Source: Temnothorax longispinosus
Taxonomy: Eukaryota > Arthropoda > Insecta > Hymenoptera > Formicidae
Direction: 5' to 3'
Length of the DNA: 64,000 nt
Assembly (NCBI RefSeq): GCF_030848805.1
Contig: NC_092366.1
Coordinates: forward strand, 7,121,224-7,185,223
Shown here: piece after piece, positions 1-12,480 of the stretch
Numbering within the stretch: the first letter of the stretch is position 1
How the letters are laid out: every line of letters begins with the position of its first letter
Notes under the pieces: model-generated
Told to the model about the DNA's origin: nothing
The model's input: the letters and a program-made list of their open reading frames with translations, nothing else
The model's database searches: none
Program-made: the position numbers and the translations under genes

Positions 1-392
1 TAATTACTCCATCGTGGCGAAAAGAAAAAATCTTCGTAACGATTTTGAAGAGATGCAAGGCAAAGTGATTTTTCGAGAGACGGTGAACCTAACCCGCACC
101 CAGACCCACCGTCCCAATCGCCATGCTTGTTTTTTTACTCGCACGTTTCTCGATGACTTTTGCTTTCGTCATTTGCAATATATCAGACGCACGCGATCCA
201 ATTCTTTAGTCGGTAGAACGTCTGTATTTATTATGTAAACGCGTTTGTGTTTTTAACATGATACGAGAGATAAACTGGCAAATGAGAGATTATATTATAT
301 TTACAGTCGAGGGTGTATCTTTGACAATGACCTTCACCTGGCGCAAATGTGCTGGTTCACTCTTTAAACGTACATTTTATTTGTTTGTTAAG
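1..392. other. Leftmost stretch, probable Smg5 intron or leader
   Basis: This lies directly before the first recognisable Smg5 exon. It contains short open frames but no ATG that joins in frame to that exon. I see no second gene. It is best read as intron or 5' leader of Smg5. Confidence 0.5.
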
Positions 393-3300
393 AAGCGTGA
401 CGGAGATCGTGAAGAAATTGGACGAGCAAAAGAATCGTGCCCTGACAGTAAGCGATATATTTGTTCCATCTGGGAAGATTCAGCGCATGAAACTTAAGGA
501 TTATTGCGAGAGACTGATTTTGAAAGACCCCGTTGGAAACGCGCATAAAATTGAGGAGCTACTGTGGAGAAAGGCTTTCTACGATGTTGTGTACACAGCC
601 AAAAAATTACGGAAGGTAACATTTACAGTAATATATTGAAAAATGGAGCTAACAATAACGATAAAATATATGAGGATATAATAAATTCTATATATTATTT
701 TATATACAACATCTCTTTTATATATAGATATATAAATATATGAATATATGCAGAATTTTTTATGTATTATATTTCAGGGTAATACCTGGAATGATATGGA
801 AAAAACACTGCTTTCGGTCCACTTGGCTGGAGGTGTGGGATATTATCATCATCTGATAATGAGGCTGCAAATGGAATATGATCTAGACCTTGTTGGTGTT
901 GTCGATTTTGCTTTCATTTACAATGAAAGTATTTCATCATGCGTAAGAAAATTTTTTAGTGTTTAACTTAGATGGTGCAGGCTAGAAAATAAAAATCTTA
1001 TGTTAATAAAGATATATCAATTGATTTTTCATTAATTATGACAATTACATTCTTGTATAAGAGACATCGCTATTCGTAATATGTAGTAATATGATTGTAA
1101 ATTTATGATAGGCAAGAACTAAAACAGGCCAACCTAAAAATCACACAAAGGAGCTCAAACAATGTGTCATGCGATTGATCCATCGAAGTTTGGTATGCCT
1201 TGGAGATTTGAGTAGGTACAAATTAGAATTAAATTCGAACTGGGATCCAATGATAGCAAACAGGTATTATCAGATGGCTATAGCAATTGATCCAAACCTT
1301 GGTATGCCTCACAATCAGCTTGGTACTATAGCAGGCAATAAAAATTATGGATTAGATGCAGTCTATCATTACATGAGAAGGTTAGTGTTAATAAATAATC
1401 TGTTATTTAATGGCGAGTTGATACACTCGAATAATAAATATCCTAGTAACTTTATTTTCTTTTTATTAGTATGCAAGTATTTTTCAATCTACATTATAAT
1501 TCTGATTATTTTGCAGCGTTTTGTGTTCTGAGCCATTTGAGGGAGCAGAAGGAAATTTAAAAAAAATTATAATAACTCAGTCCAGCTATACAGATGAAGG
1601 CAATTCTGTCCAGCATTGCGTCTCGCGATTATTTTCTTTATTACGTTTATGGGATTATGAAAATCCATATTCTGACAAGATAAATCAAGAATGTCAGGTA
1701 TGTGATGAAACTTGTAAAATATTTATTGATAATTTTATGGAAACATTTTTCACAGTTTGCAATGATTTTTTTCAACAGGCTCTATTAACCGATTTAGAGA
1801 ATTGTTTGACAATGGATCAAATCGAGGCAAATAACGCAAATTGTCTAGAAAGCGTGGATAACATAGAAACATATCTTCAAAATTGTAAAAACAGACCAAC
1901 GCTTTGTTTAACAGACGACATGGTGTTTAAGATTGTGACAATATGCTTAATGTCAATTTCTAGATTAAAGAACAAAGAATCCAACGAAGTACAGGGCGTT
2001 GTTGCCATAACTTTAGCGATACTATCGCAATTGCTAGAATTTATAATAACAAAACTCCAAGAAATGATCATAGAAACGGCAGTGCCTGATGTAGAAGCAA
2101 CTGTCAAAGGAGATACTTATTCTACCAAGTTGAAAAATGCACAGGAAAATCAGGCGTCAACTGAATTGGGAAACAATGGGGATCATATAGAAGAAAAAGA
2201 CTCTACACGGAGCAAAGACAATAATGTACTCAATTTAGATGAGAATAATAAAGCCAAGTCGTCAGACAACGGAATCACGAACGAATCAGGTCCGAAAAAG
2301 ACTCGCGACAAATCGAAAAGTCTTCTCAACAAGCTTCGTAGACGAAAAAGGAGAACTAGCTCCGATTCGGATGCGAGCGACATAGACCAATCAACTCTGG
2401 CATCGTCCAGTGACGAAGTCAATTCTGATGTGTCTGAGACGGAGGGAGACGACGCATTGTCAGATGAGAATACGGACGACGAAGAATCGTCTCCAGAAAA
2501 TAAGATTCAGACTATCGAAAACGTAGCGCAGATAGCGAAAGAAGAGATGAACGGCCATGGCAGCGATATCACTGAGAAAACGGAGAATTGCGATAAGGAC
2601 GGTACTGACCATTTGGTCAACGGCCAACAGCACGCGACTGATCAGCAGACGGACTCGAAAGCGATGAGTGATAAGGATTCCATAACAAATTCCAGCAGCG
2701 CCGTGACCATCACGAACACGGACTCGACTAGTACCTTCGAGGAAGGGAACGCGAACACCATTTTTTATGTGACACAATTGAAGAAGAACTTAAAGTCAGA
2801 TGACATTCTGAACATATTGGTTGGCAAGGAGATCCTCGTGTCTATAAAAGTGTGCTGCGACTGGCTTCAAAGTAATCCTGACATCGTGAGGATATGCGCC
2901 AAGAGTTCACGGACATTGTTGAAGCGTTTTACAATCCTGTTAAATCTAATCGACGTGGACGTCGAGACTCTTGTGCAGGGAAGCGAGGATTCCACGATTC
3001 TATCCAGTGTTGAGAAATTGAAGGAGTGCGTGAAAAAGATACCTCTACCTGAGGACATTGATCTTCGAGGATTGAATTTGCTGGAGAATGCTTACAAAAC
3101 TCTCGATTGGGAAATACTTCGTAAACACAGAATGAACAAGCGGGAAGAAACGCTACTGAGAGTGTTGAAGCTAATCGAATTCGGGCATCATCTTTGTTCT
3201 GTCGAGAATTCAAGGGTGCAGTACGATCAGACCGAGCGCGTGTTCATGGTAACGGACGCGAGCTCCTCGAACGCTCCAAAGGTGGTGATAGGTCTGGACG

Positions 3301-4098
3301 AGAAGAACTTTGGACCGGAACATTCGAAAGGGAAGCTCATGAGACACATGGGCAAATTGTGGCTGAGCGCCGAAGTTCGAGCTCTAGAGAGTCAATTAAG
3401 ATCTCGATGGATTTCGCCATACCTTGTTCCCGATCATGAAGCTTTAACCAAGCATACGTCAGCTCTAAAACGCTTGGTATACGCAAAGAAATTTGTAGTG
3501 GTTATTCCCGCGGCTGGTAAGTAAATCTGTTGTCGGAAACTATCATCCTATATATAAGATGAATGTTAAATATCAGATACGGTATTGAAAAATTTTCATC
3601 TCACGATGTATCCAAAGATGAATGCAAGAGTTGTTTTATTTTCTGTGTTATTTATATAAGACTGCAATCACATTTACAGTTGTCTCTGCTCTGGATGAAA
3701 TGAAACGTGTAAGCCCTCAGGCGAGAGAAGCAACGCGATGGCTGGAGAACCAATTGAGGCGTGGCACAAGATGTTTACGGGCGCAAAGACCTCACGAGCG
3801 TTTGGCGCTGCCGTTAATAAAAGGACCAAGACCAAAGGACAAGGAAGCGTGGTTATTTTTCCAGATAATAGAGTGTTGTCACTTCCTTACTCAACAAGCA
3901 AAAGTCGGTCTTACTGGTGACGGGGAGGTACCAGTTGTAACCCTTCTGACTGGTTCCAGACCGGATGATAGGAAAGCTATGACTTTCAGTCCCGATGGAT
4001 TAGCAAAAAGTGCAGGTAGCTATCGCTTCCGTTTCTTTTTTTTTTTTTCTTTCTTATCCTTAGAACGCTGGCACGAAACGATTAGTTGATTAATCTCG

Positions 4099-4150
<52 letters not shown>

Positions 4151-4437
4151 ATGTGTTGTGCGTACATAATAGTAACTACATTATATAGATCTATGAAAAA
4201 CATTTTTTTACATTTTTAATCGGTGTCTTGAGTTTAATTCTTTGAACGATATTATTCGATTAATTGTGTAATATCACGCAAAGTTACAATTTTGAATTAA
4301 AACATACAAATCTGAGGTTTACTCTTACAGCAAAATGTAATGTTTGCTCGATATATATTAACTTCACAGGTGTTAATCTCGAGCACATAGAAGCGTTTCA
4401 AATAAAGTGGAAGTCGTCAATCAAGAGTTACGGTTGA
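393..4437 (+). CDS. Smg5: Smg5, nonsense-mediated mRNA decay factor (5' end missing)
   Basis: Nonsense-mediated decay protein that binds phosphorylated Upf1 and promotes decay of faulty mRNAs. Exons by eye: about 393-615, 778-942, 1112-1380, 1517-3516, 3680-4015 and 4370-4437, each with GT-AG borders and continuous phase. The N-terminal 14-3-3-like/TPR region shows EELLWRKAFYDVV, CLGDLSRYKLEL and LGMPHNQLGTIAGNKNYG, the SMG5/6/7 signature. The large exon continues through an acidic, Ser-rich, low-complexity stretch to an LVPDHEAL motif. The last two exons give a PIN domain (FVVVIPAAVVSALDEMKR) ending at IKWKSSIKSYG. As in known SMG5 proteins, the usual PIN catalytic acids look incomplete, so nuclease activity is not expected; that is family knowledge. 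About 1020 codons are visible, close to human SMG5. No initiator or first exon is evident in 1-392, so the gene probably starts left of the window. The acceptor of the first listed exon (393 or 396) is uncertain. Confidence 0.93.
4102..4149. repeat. (TA)n microsatellite in the last Smg5 intron
   Basis: About 24 uninterrupted TA dinucleotides lie in the intron between the last two Smg5 coding exons (4016-4369). Length polymorphism is likely. No function can be read from it. Confidence 0.95.
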
Positions 4438-5270
4438 GCGAAATAATACTCCTGCGGGATTACCTGTCGCTAATCTCATTCAGAGATACTTATCCATTGC
4501 TCGGGTATACAACCGGATTTTAAGCCGATCAACAGACAAGCACGGCAAGAGGGTTGGAAACCCGCGGATATATGAAACGGAAAATCGACGAAATAATCTT
4601 TTACTGCTGCTAAATCGGTGCCGGCAGAGAACGTCATTTTCCACCACAGAAGATTCCTAAGTAATGGAACGATGTTTTTTTCTTCTTGCTAATTATTCGT
4701 ATTGCCATTTATGTTTAAAAAGATTGTATTTTTAAGTAAACGTTTTTAAGTAATCCGCGCGTTCTCTCCAGCCCTATTACCCAGTCGACGAGTCGCAGCT
4801 GTTTGCAGACGCGAATTAACACGCTGCTGAAAATCGGAAGGCATGAATTTAAATGGGCGTTACACACAGTCACGTTTATTGAAATAATCGAGGACCGTCC
4901 AAATTCGGGATAACGCTGATCGAGATGTTCTAACTTTGTACACGAGAAAAAAAAACAACGTATAATCTTATGTTCTATATTCAGTCATTTCTATCTATAA
5001 TTATTTTTCGTGTTAAATTCTTTTTGGTTTAATTATTTTTGAGGGAATAAGAATATGCGTCTGTGTTCAAAAAGGAAAAACGTATTTTATGTTATCGCGT
5101 TATGTAAAATTGTAAGGTAAGTATAAATAATAAACAAATTTTAATTGGTTCCTGCTCGCCCGTCGTCGCGTCCTCTCTGAAAAAGATTTAATAATTTGAC
5201 AATTTTAAATTGGAAATGAAAAATACGAAAAAAAAACAAGACGATTCTGAAATGAATAATCGTTCATCAT
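4438..5270. other. Smg5 3' region and spacer before ubiquilin
   Basis: AT-rich sequence after the Smg5 stop. AATAAA-like strings near 5126-5136 could serve as the Smg5 polyadenylation signal. No coding frame is supported. The ubiquilin leader begins where composition turns CpG-rich, near 5300. Confidence 0.5.
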
Positions 5271-5299
5271 TTTAATAATATGCAAAAAAGCAGAATCTC

Positions 5300-6045
5300 G
5301 GTTTTTCAGTGGGAGGAGGCGCAGACCACGCGTTCCGTGTTCCGGTATGATTCGAGTTGAAAAGTGGACAAGCATTCAAGCATTTCAGTATTATTCCGCG
5401 GCGGAATCGAGCGCGCATGTCGCGGCGGTGCTTTTGCGTTTCGGTGGTGGCAGCAGCGTGACATAACCTAGCCGCTCTCGCCGTTAACCCGTCGTCGACG
5501 TCGTCGTCATCGTTGTCGTGGTAGTGGTGGTGGTGGTGGTTTACGTGGCCCTTCTCCGGCTCGCGATCGCGCCGCAAAATCGGCCTCGCGTGCAAAAACG
5601 CCGACGGAATCCACGTATCTCTCGCGCGGTTCGCGCGACTATCCGACTCCGACTATCCGACACCGCGTGTTTATCGTGATGGCCGAGCGCCGTACGTTGG
5701 GCATCGTGCATGTTGGTCACCGTCCGGCCGCGAAGTCTCTCTAGTTCCGCGGGGCCACCGGAGTTGTAGGTGGGAAAAAAAATCCAACGTAGTTCCTCGC
5801 CGTCGCATCGGGCGCGGTGGACGTTCGGACCGCGTGCGCGAGGGAGTGTCGTCGGCGTCGTCGCCGTCGTGCGGGTCGTGCCGTGCCGTGCCGTGGGTGT
5901 GTATTTACACGGTGCGCAATTCCGTGGTGGCCGTGAGATCGAGCGAGAGAGAGGCGGCGAAGCGGGAGGGATAGAGCGAGCGAGCGAGCGAGCGTACCGA
6001 GTATCGCGCGAGCGTCGAAAGTAACGAGTCATCTACCGATCCAAG
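5300..6045 (+). promoter_or_regulatory. CpG-rich promoter/5' leader of ubiquilin
   Basis: The stretch is strongly enriched in CG dinucleotides and simple GTC/GAGC repeats compared with flanking AT-rich DNA, and it runs into the ubiquilin start codon. That pattern fits a broad, TATA-less housekeeping promoter and leader. No TATA box was found. Long open frames on both strands here are explained by the lack of AT-rich stop codons. Confidence 0.55.
5679..5744 (+). other. Possible upstream ORF (21 codons) in the ubiquilin leader
   Basis: An ATG in a fair context (cgtgATGG) opens 21 codons (MAERRTLGIVHVGHRPAAKSL) and closes with TAG about 300 bases before the ubiquilin ATG. It matters only if transcription starts upstream of 5679, which cannot be seen from sequence. 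Confidence 0.3.
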
Positions 6046-9000
6046 ATGGCAGAAGGCCAGCAGGAGGGTGGCCCGAAGAAGATCACCGTCAACGTGAAAA
6101 CCCCCAAGGACAAGCAGAGCGTGGAGATCGAGGAGAATGCGACGATAAAGGAAGTAAGTGTGCGACGACGATGTCGACAGGGAGCCACGTTCCCCTCGCG
6201 TGCCGTTCGCGGGGCTCGCGCCGCTCTCTTGGCGCCCCGCCAGGCATCAGCTGTCAAACCGATTGGGTTAGTTCGGCATCTCTAATCTTTGTTTGTTTCT
6301 TTTTCTCCCCCTTTCCTCCCCGCGGCGAACGTGTGCCGTGTGCCGGCAGTTTAAGGAGGCGGTCTCCAAGAAGTTCAACGCACAGGCCGATCAGCTGTGC
6401 CTCATCTTCGCCGGCAAAATCATGAAGGATCACGAGACCCTCAAAACGCACAACATCAAGGACGGTCTGGCAGTGCACCTGGTGATCAAGGCCCCGCGCA
6501 CCGCCGCCACACCGAATCAGGAGTCCAATTCGGCCTCGAGACCACAAGGTATTCCACCAGGCTTTGCTTCAATTTAATCAAATATAACAATGGAATTGAA
6601 CCTCGATATGTTTGACATGTTATCTGCGAGTCATGGAACATTCTGTGTTCTTGGAATGTTCCGGTTAATATATGCCGGTGGATTCAGATAACCAATAGAA
6701 CCAAAAACAAAGTATTTCGTGATCCACAGATGACGTGCCAAGACTTTACGGTATATCTAAAAAAGTTTCTTAGAAATGTGTAAAAATAATTTGTGTATAT
6801 TAAATTTAAATTATAGCTTTACAAATTTTTAATGTAATAAATTAGATGATCTTTTATGTTTAGAATTATGTTTAAATGATGAGCACAACCAAGGATTAAA
6901 ATGAGAGCTTTTAAGAATATTTAAGTTTTAAATTTGTAAGCCCGTGTTTATATTATAGAGGCAGGTATATAGTGTGATATCATGAATGTTAATATTGGCA
7001 CGTGTGCATAAATTACAGCTGATGTCAGTGCCAGTCCATTTGGCTTGGGGAGTTTAGGTGGACTGATGGGATTGGAGTCCCTTGGCTTAGGTTCTGCTAA
7101 TTTCATAGACTTACAGCAACGTATGCAACGGGAATTGCTCTCGAATCCGGAAACGATGCGTCAAGTGCTCGATAATCCGCTGGTGCAGAGCTTGATGAAC
7201 GATCCAGAAAACATGCGCAATCTGGTCACCGCCAATCCCCAAATGCAAGAACTGATGCAACGTAACCCGGAAATCAGTCATATGTTGAATAACCCCGAGC
7301 TTTTACGGTAAGTAGCCGTACGCCTTAAACTACAATCAAAATCCATTTAATTTGAATACAATAGTCGAACTATGTCTCCTTTTTTATCTCCTCGAACACG
7401 TGATTTACGAATCACATATATTACGCATTATTAAAGATTGTATTTCGAACGAAGGATTAATCTCAAATCGAATTTCTTTTCCTACTTTCTTATTAGATCA
7501 GTTACAGTTGACATTTTTCCAGTGCTATTTCTTAACTTTTAAATATGTTCTTTATTTGTAATTTTAAGTTAGTTGTCGAGTGGCAGTCGATATTTTAAAA
7601 TTCGGTTTAGAAACTAGATACTTGCTTGTTGTGCAATATTGCACAATATTATTCAAGAAAATTCATTCTCAGGCAAACGATGGAGTTGGCACGTAACCCG
7701 TCGATGCTCCAGGAATTGATGCGCTCGCACGATCGAGCTCTGTCTAATCTTGAAAGTATACCTGGTGGCTACAGCGCCCTACGTCGCATGTATCGCGATA
7801 TCCAGGAGCCAATGCTAGCGGCGGCGACGATCGGTCGTAATCCCTTTGCCGCTCTGGTGGAGAACACGTCCAATCAGGACTTGCAGAATCCACAGCAGGG
7901 TCAGGAAAATCGAGATCCGTTGCCGAATCCGTGGAATCAGAGCCAGACCGACAGTGGGACGGGAGGAGGAGGAGGAGGAGGTCAACAGGGAGGTCAGCAA
8001 GGCAGAGGTCTGCTGGATTCGCCGGGTATGCAGAGCCTCACGGCACAGATGATGGAGAATCCACAGTTAATGCGAAACATGTTGAACGCTCCGTACACGA
8101 GATCTATGCTAGAGGCGATGGCGGCTGATCCGGGGATGGCCAGCCGGGTGATCGCAGCGAATCCGTTTCTTCGTGGTAATCCGCAGATGCAAGAACAAAT
8201 GCGTGCAATGATGCCCGCCTTCATTCAACAGATGCAAAATCCGCAGATGCAGAGCGTCGTCACCAACCCGGACGCTCTGGCTGCTATCATGCAGATACAA
8301 CGTGGTATGGAGCAGTTGCGCACCGTCGCCCCCGAACTCGTGGAAAAGTAAATTTTTTCATTCTCACTTTACCGCTAGTCTTAGATTGATATTTTATTAG
8401 CGCGTGACTATAAGTGCGGACTATATGTGCGTGTGTGTTTCAGCATGGGCCTCACGGTCCCACCCGCACCCACAACACCAAACACGGGCGGCACGAATTC
8501 CAGCGTACCGACCAGCCAGCCATCGGATAGCAACCAGCAAGACGCGTTTTCTCAATTTATGGCACGAATGGTAAGAACAATGGTTTAATTTCCAAAGTTA
8601 TATTACAATTTGATTTTCTTCAAGAAAAATAACGATTTAGAAATAACATCTTAAATTGATTCAGTTCATTTAAATATGTGCTAATGCTCTTTCGAAACAA
8701 TACAGTCTTACAGTCTTTAATAATGAGAATTAAAAAAAATGTGTCTTGTAATGTACTACTAGCATTTCGATATAATAAGAACCATTTTTCATGTCTAGTT
8801 GATTATATAACATTCAGATTCCTTATATAAGTATCATATCATGTTCCATTTATGTGTATTAGGTTTCTGCAATGGCATTAAATCAAGGTGTAGAAGTTGA
8901 CGGTCAACCTGTACCTCCACCAGAGGAACGTTACAGAGCACAGTTAGAGCAACTTACGGCTATGGGTTTTCTTAATAGAGATGCTAATTTACAAGGTTAG

Positions 9001-9365
9001 AGTCATCCTGACAACGCAGTTTTCACTTCCTGTCTGATTCGTTTTCTTAATTAATGCAAGAGTTAGAAAAAAGAATTAAACGGATTCTTTCATCAATATA
9101 TAATATATTTTCAATACAATATCGTTTGATTACACAAACGGTGTTATGTTTTGATGTTAAAAATTAAATGATGTTTTAATAATATTTAGTAATTTTGAAC
9201 ATACAGTAATATCTATTTTTGTAATATTTCACATTAATAACGAATGCCTAAAATACCCTTTTAATAATATTCTTTTTTTATTTTTCAGCGTTAATCGCCA
9301 CGTTCGGAGACATAAATGCTGCCGTTGAGAGACTACTCTCCAATGGACAAGTGTCTATGAGCTAA
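6046..9365 (+). CDS. Ubqn: Ubiquilin, proteasome shuttle protein
   Basis: Ubiquitin-like/UBA shuttle that carries ubiquitinated or aggregation-prone clients to the proteasome and chaperones membrane-protein precursors in the cytosol. Seven coding exons: 6046-6153, 6350-6548, 7019-7307, 7673-8347, 8444-8570, 8863-8995, 9289-9365. They sum to 1608 nt (535 residues) and close in frame. An N-terminal ubiquitin-like domain spans about residues 11-83 (KITVNVKTPKDKQSVEI to GLAVHLVIKAP). STI1-type Met/Asn/Pro-rich repeats follow (NPETMRQVLDNPLVQSLMND, NPQMQELMQRNPEISHMLNN, NPSMLQELMRSHDRALSNLE, and again near MQSLTAQMMENPQLMRNMLN). A Gly-run linker lies near the middle. The C-terminal UBA domain reads YRAQLEQLTAMGFLNRDANL then ALIATFGDINAAVERLL. 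The start ATG (ccaagATGGC) directly precedes the domain. Architecture and length match the family, and nothing is broken. Confidence 0.97.
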
Positions 9366-10815
9366 CCACCAATCTGCAATACTGTTATTCCAATATTACC
9401 TTTAATTTTATCCTTATTTACCTTTTACGTTGATGTACGTGAGAGATACTTGAGGTAACTGGCTGTCAAAAATTATAAACTTATATCCTCCCTCCCTCCC
9501 TCTCTCCCTCTTCTACCTTCTACCCCCTTTATCTCAGTCTTGACGGAATACACGCTACTCATTCGTTCACGTTGCAGTTTTTCTTATTTAGATTCAGATT
9601 TATCTGTGTTTTAGACGATAGATAGAGAAATGTCAATGGTATGGCCATTACTACTCGTTTCGCGATCGGTTGTTTCACTCTTTCGAATCTCTGTTCTTGG
9701 TTCTTCGTCCGTGTATCCTCTTCGATGTGCTCTATATACCTACAATCAATTTTCTGTCGTTTGTCGAAACACAGAAAATCGACTGTAGCTCCGTTGATGT
9801 CACTTTCCCATGTAAATTTCTTTACGAACGTGTCGGGCTGATTACGAGTAGTTTACGATAGTTTATTACCGCGTAATATCTTTATGACGTTTCTTAGGAG
9901 CATGAACGCGGAACCTGCATGGAAAATATAGATTGCCGCTATATTTAACAAAATCGCTTTCTCGGCTTGGTCGGATCGATCGAGAGTGTATTCGCAGTAC
10001 AGTCAATCGTCCCTTTTGCTTTCAGATATCCTGATACTTGTAATCCTATAGCGAGATGCGTTATTTGTGTGTTCTCAATAAAGGAACAAACGAACTCGAT
10101 TGAAATCCGTTGGGAATGAATGTAACGCTTTTTTGGTGCACGGATTTCGTAATTATTTTATATATATATACGTTACTATACGTAAATGAGATATACGTCG
10201 GAATATTGTCGAGATCCGCGTTATATTCGAAGAGCACGGTTTGACGATCCGTTCTACAATACGGTTTCCATGTAAGTTTTTATAGAATACCGAGAGCGTA
10301 AAAATAATAACAACGGCTTTCTTTAACTTGCATACCGATGTGCACTGTATCTTTGTTGGTTTAATTTGATCGTAGAATAAAACATAAAACCTACTATAAT
10401 TAAGCGTTATATGTCTTGTAATACAACGTTAGACATTTGTAGCGTGATAATTGAGAAACATACGGCATACAACTTGTTTATATAGAGGATTGTGCGTGAT
10501 AAAAGATCGAACGCCCACATGTGAGACATGTGAACTCGAAAGAAAAAACACCTAATCGTCAGTTAGCTCTAAGGCAGTCTAAGACATAAGGATAAAAAGA
10601 AAAAAAAGAAGATGTATGTTGTAAATTATCTTTATCGAAGAGAAAAGCAGTTATATATATACATATATATATATAATTTTAATATTTTTGATTGATGTAC
10701 GATTACGATAAATATCCATGCGCATTATATTATCGTTTACGTGTATTCATTATACTTCACTGAGAAACAAGACATTCTGCTGTAAAAAAAAGCGATTATA
10801 TTACGAAATAAAGTT
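9366..10815 (+). terminator. Ubiquilin 3' UTR with several polyadenylation signals
   Basis: No supported coding frame follows the ubiquilin stop. Canonical AATAAA signals occur at 10077-10082, 10376-10381 and 10807-10812, the first followed by CA-containing sequence. Their spacing suggests alternative 3' ends of about 0.7 to 1.45 kb. Which site is used cannot be read from sequence. Confidence 0.5.
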
Positions 10816-10980
10816 ACGGTTGATTCATACTCGTTGACGAAGCGCTATCCAGCACCCTGCTGACCCTGCCGCCGGAGTGAGATCGTCGACGAAGAAAAGC
10901 TAGATTTTAAAAATAATTTGATTTTTTTGCGCTTAATTTTCTTATAAGATTACGAGTACTCTGCCTTGGGTATTTAGGAA

Positions 10981-12480
10981 TTTCGCGGCCGACCTCAGCC
11001 TCAGCTCGCGGTTTCTTCGGTACGGGGTGTAAGTGTAACGGGGTACGGTCGGTCCCCGCCATCGTGAAACGGGGCCGGGGCGACCGAGCGAGTCAGTACG
11101 TCCTGGTCGCTCGGCCGGTTCGGTTCAGTCGGCGCGTGAACGTGCAGCGCGACGTGACGCCGGTTACGGGATTCAGGGAGCTGAGGGAGCAGCTGCCGGC
11201 TGCCGCTCCTCGCGAGAGAGCCGAGTCTGCCGAGTGTCGGTCGTCGGTTGACGTTTCGCCCCGTGAGAAACCCGTTGCCGAGCCTGCGCGTGTGTGCGGT
11301 CGGTATGCGGGCAGCCCCGTTGGCTGGCTGGCTGGCTGGTTAGTCGTGGTTAACTGGTTAGTCGGTTGGTTGGTCGGCTCGGCGGTACACCGAGACCGAG
11401 CTCACCGCTCACCGAGCACCTCGGTCTCTCACGTGCGTGCCCGCGCGCGCATCGCGCATTCCCCGTCCTCGTGCGTCGTGTGCGCGTGTGTGTGGTGGGT
11501 TTGAAAATTTGAAAAGCGAGACGTGCGCGAGTGCAGCGAATAGCCCGCACGGTGCAGGTGCCTTTTCAGTCGCGCGAGTCGCGGCCCGCGGGAAGAAAGG
11601 CGGCCGCCGTCGCCAGTCGAGGAAGGATTTTTTTTATCTTTTCACACGAAGGAGAGGATTCACGTGGCGGGAGGATTCGCGCGGTCGTCCTCTTCGTTTC
11701 TTCGCGGCCGTCGTCGTCCGTCGTCGCCGTCGCCGTCGTCGGGAACATCGGCGGTACAGCCCAGCGGAATGTGGCACGAGGTGAGTTAGCTGCCCGCCCG
11801 GTTTCGCTTACCCAGGGACGGACTCCGACAGGCGAGCGGGGCCAGCGGGGCGAGCCCTTTCGCTGCGCTCCTCTCTTTCTTTCTTTCTTCTTCGACATTT
11901 CTACCCGCCCGCCCGCCGTCTCTTTCCTTCCCGAGAGAGCGCACGTTTTCGATTCCTTTCGCCAAATTGCCGCGAATAGACGCGGAGCCTCGCGCGGACG
12001 CGCGAAAATCTCTCACACACTGCCTCTCTTCCCATCTCTTTCTCCGTTTCTCTCGCTCGCTCGCTCTCGCTCGCCTCGCTCCGCTCCGCTTCGTTCTCCG
12101 TCTCTCTCAGCGCGTCTCGAGTTCTCCTCTCGGCACACCGAAACCGGTATAATTTCGGTGGGCTCAGACTTCTGTACCGTAGATGCACGAGCACGAACTC
12201 CGTCTAGGTCCTGCCGCGCGTTTTCCCTTTTTTTTTTCCTCTCTTATTGTTTCTTTATTCGGCCGAGATCTGTCACGCTTCCCGCATTCCGCGCATTCGT
12301 CGGGCCGAAACGTCACAAACGTCCGCCGTCCCGCGAACGTGAGACGCGAGGCGGCGAGAGACGACGAGAATATTCCGTTAGCGCGCGAACACGCGGCGGT
12401 GTGACAGCGTCTCGCTGATCAGCGCGGCTCTCAGGCTCTCCACGCACAGGACATCGCGGACGTCGCGGACCGGGGAAGCC
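10981..12480 (+). promoter_or_regulatory. CpG island with probable non-coding first exon
   Basis: About 1.5 kb is strongly CpG- and GC-rich inside an AT-rich region. A strong donor (ggcacgag|gtgagt) lies at 11780/11781 and could end a non-coding first exon. The next gene on this strand is the four-span membrane protein whose ATG is at 28075, so this may be its distant promoter and leader; that link is inference. Long open frames here (such as 11531-12418) are low-complexity Arg/Ser/Pro strings expected from composition. Confidence 0.45.

Noticed and set aside
14..238. 74-codon frame at the left edge as the Smg5 start
   Set aside because: It begins with GTG, shares no similarity with SMG5 N-termini, and cannot be joined convincingly to the exon at 393.
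5541..6032. 163-codon minus-strand frame over the ubiquilin leader
   Set aside because: Arg/Thr/Pro-rich CpG-island artefact opposite a well-defined gene start.
11531..12418. 295-codon open frame in the CpG island (+)
   Set aside because: The translation is Arg/Ser/Pro/Phe low complexity. Overlapping long frames exist on both strands and in other phases, as expected when GC content removes stop codons. No domain.
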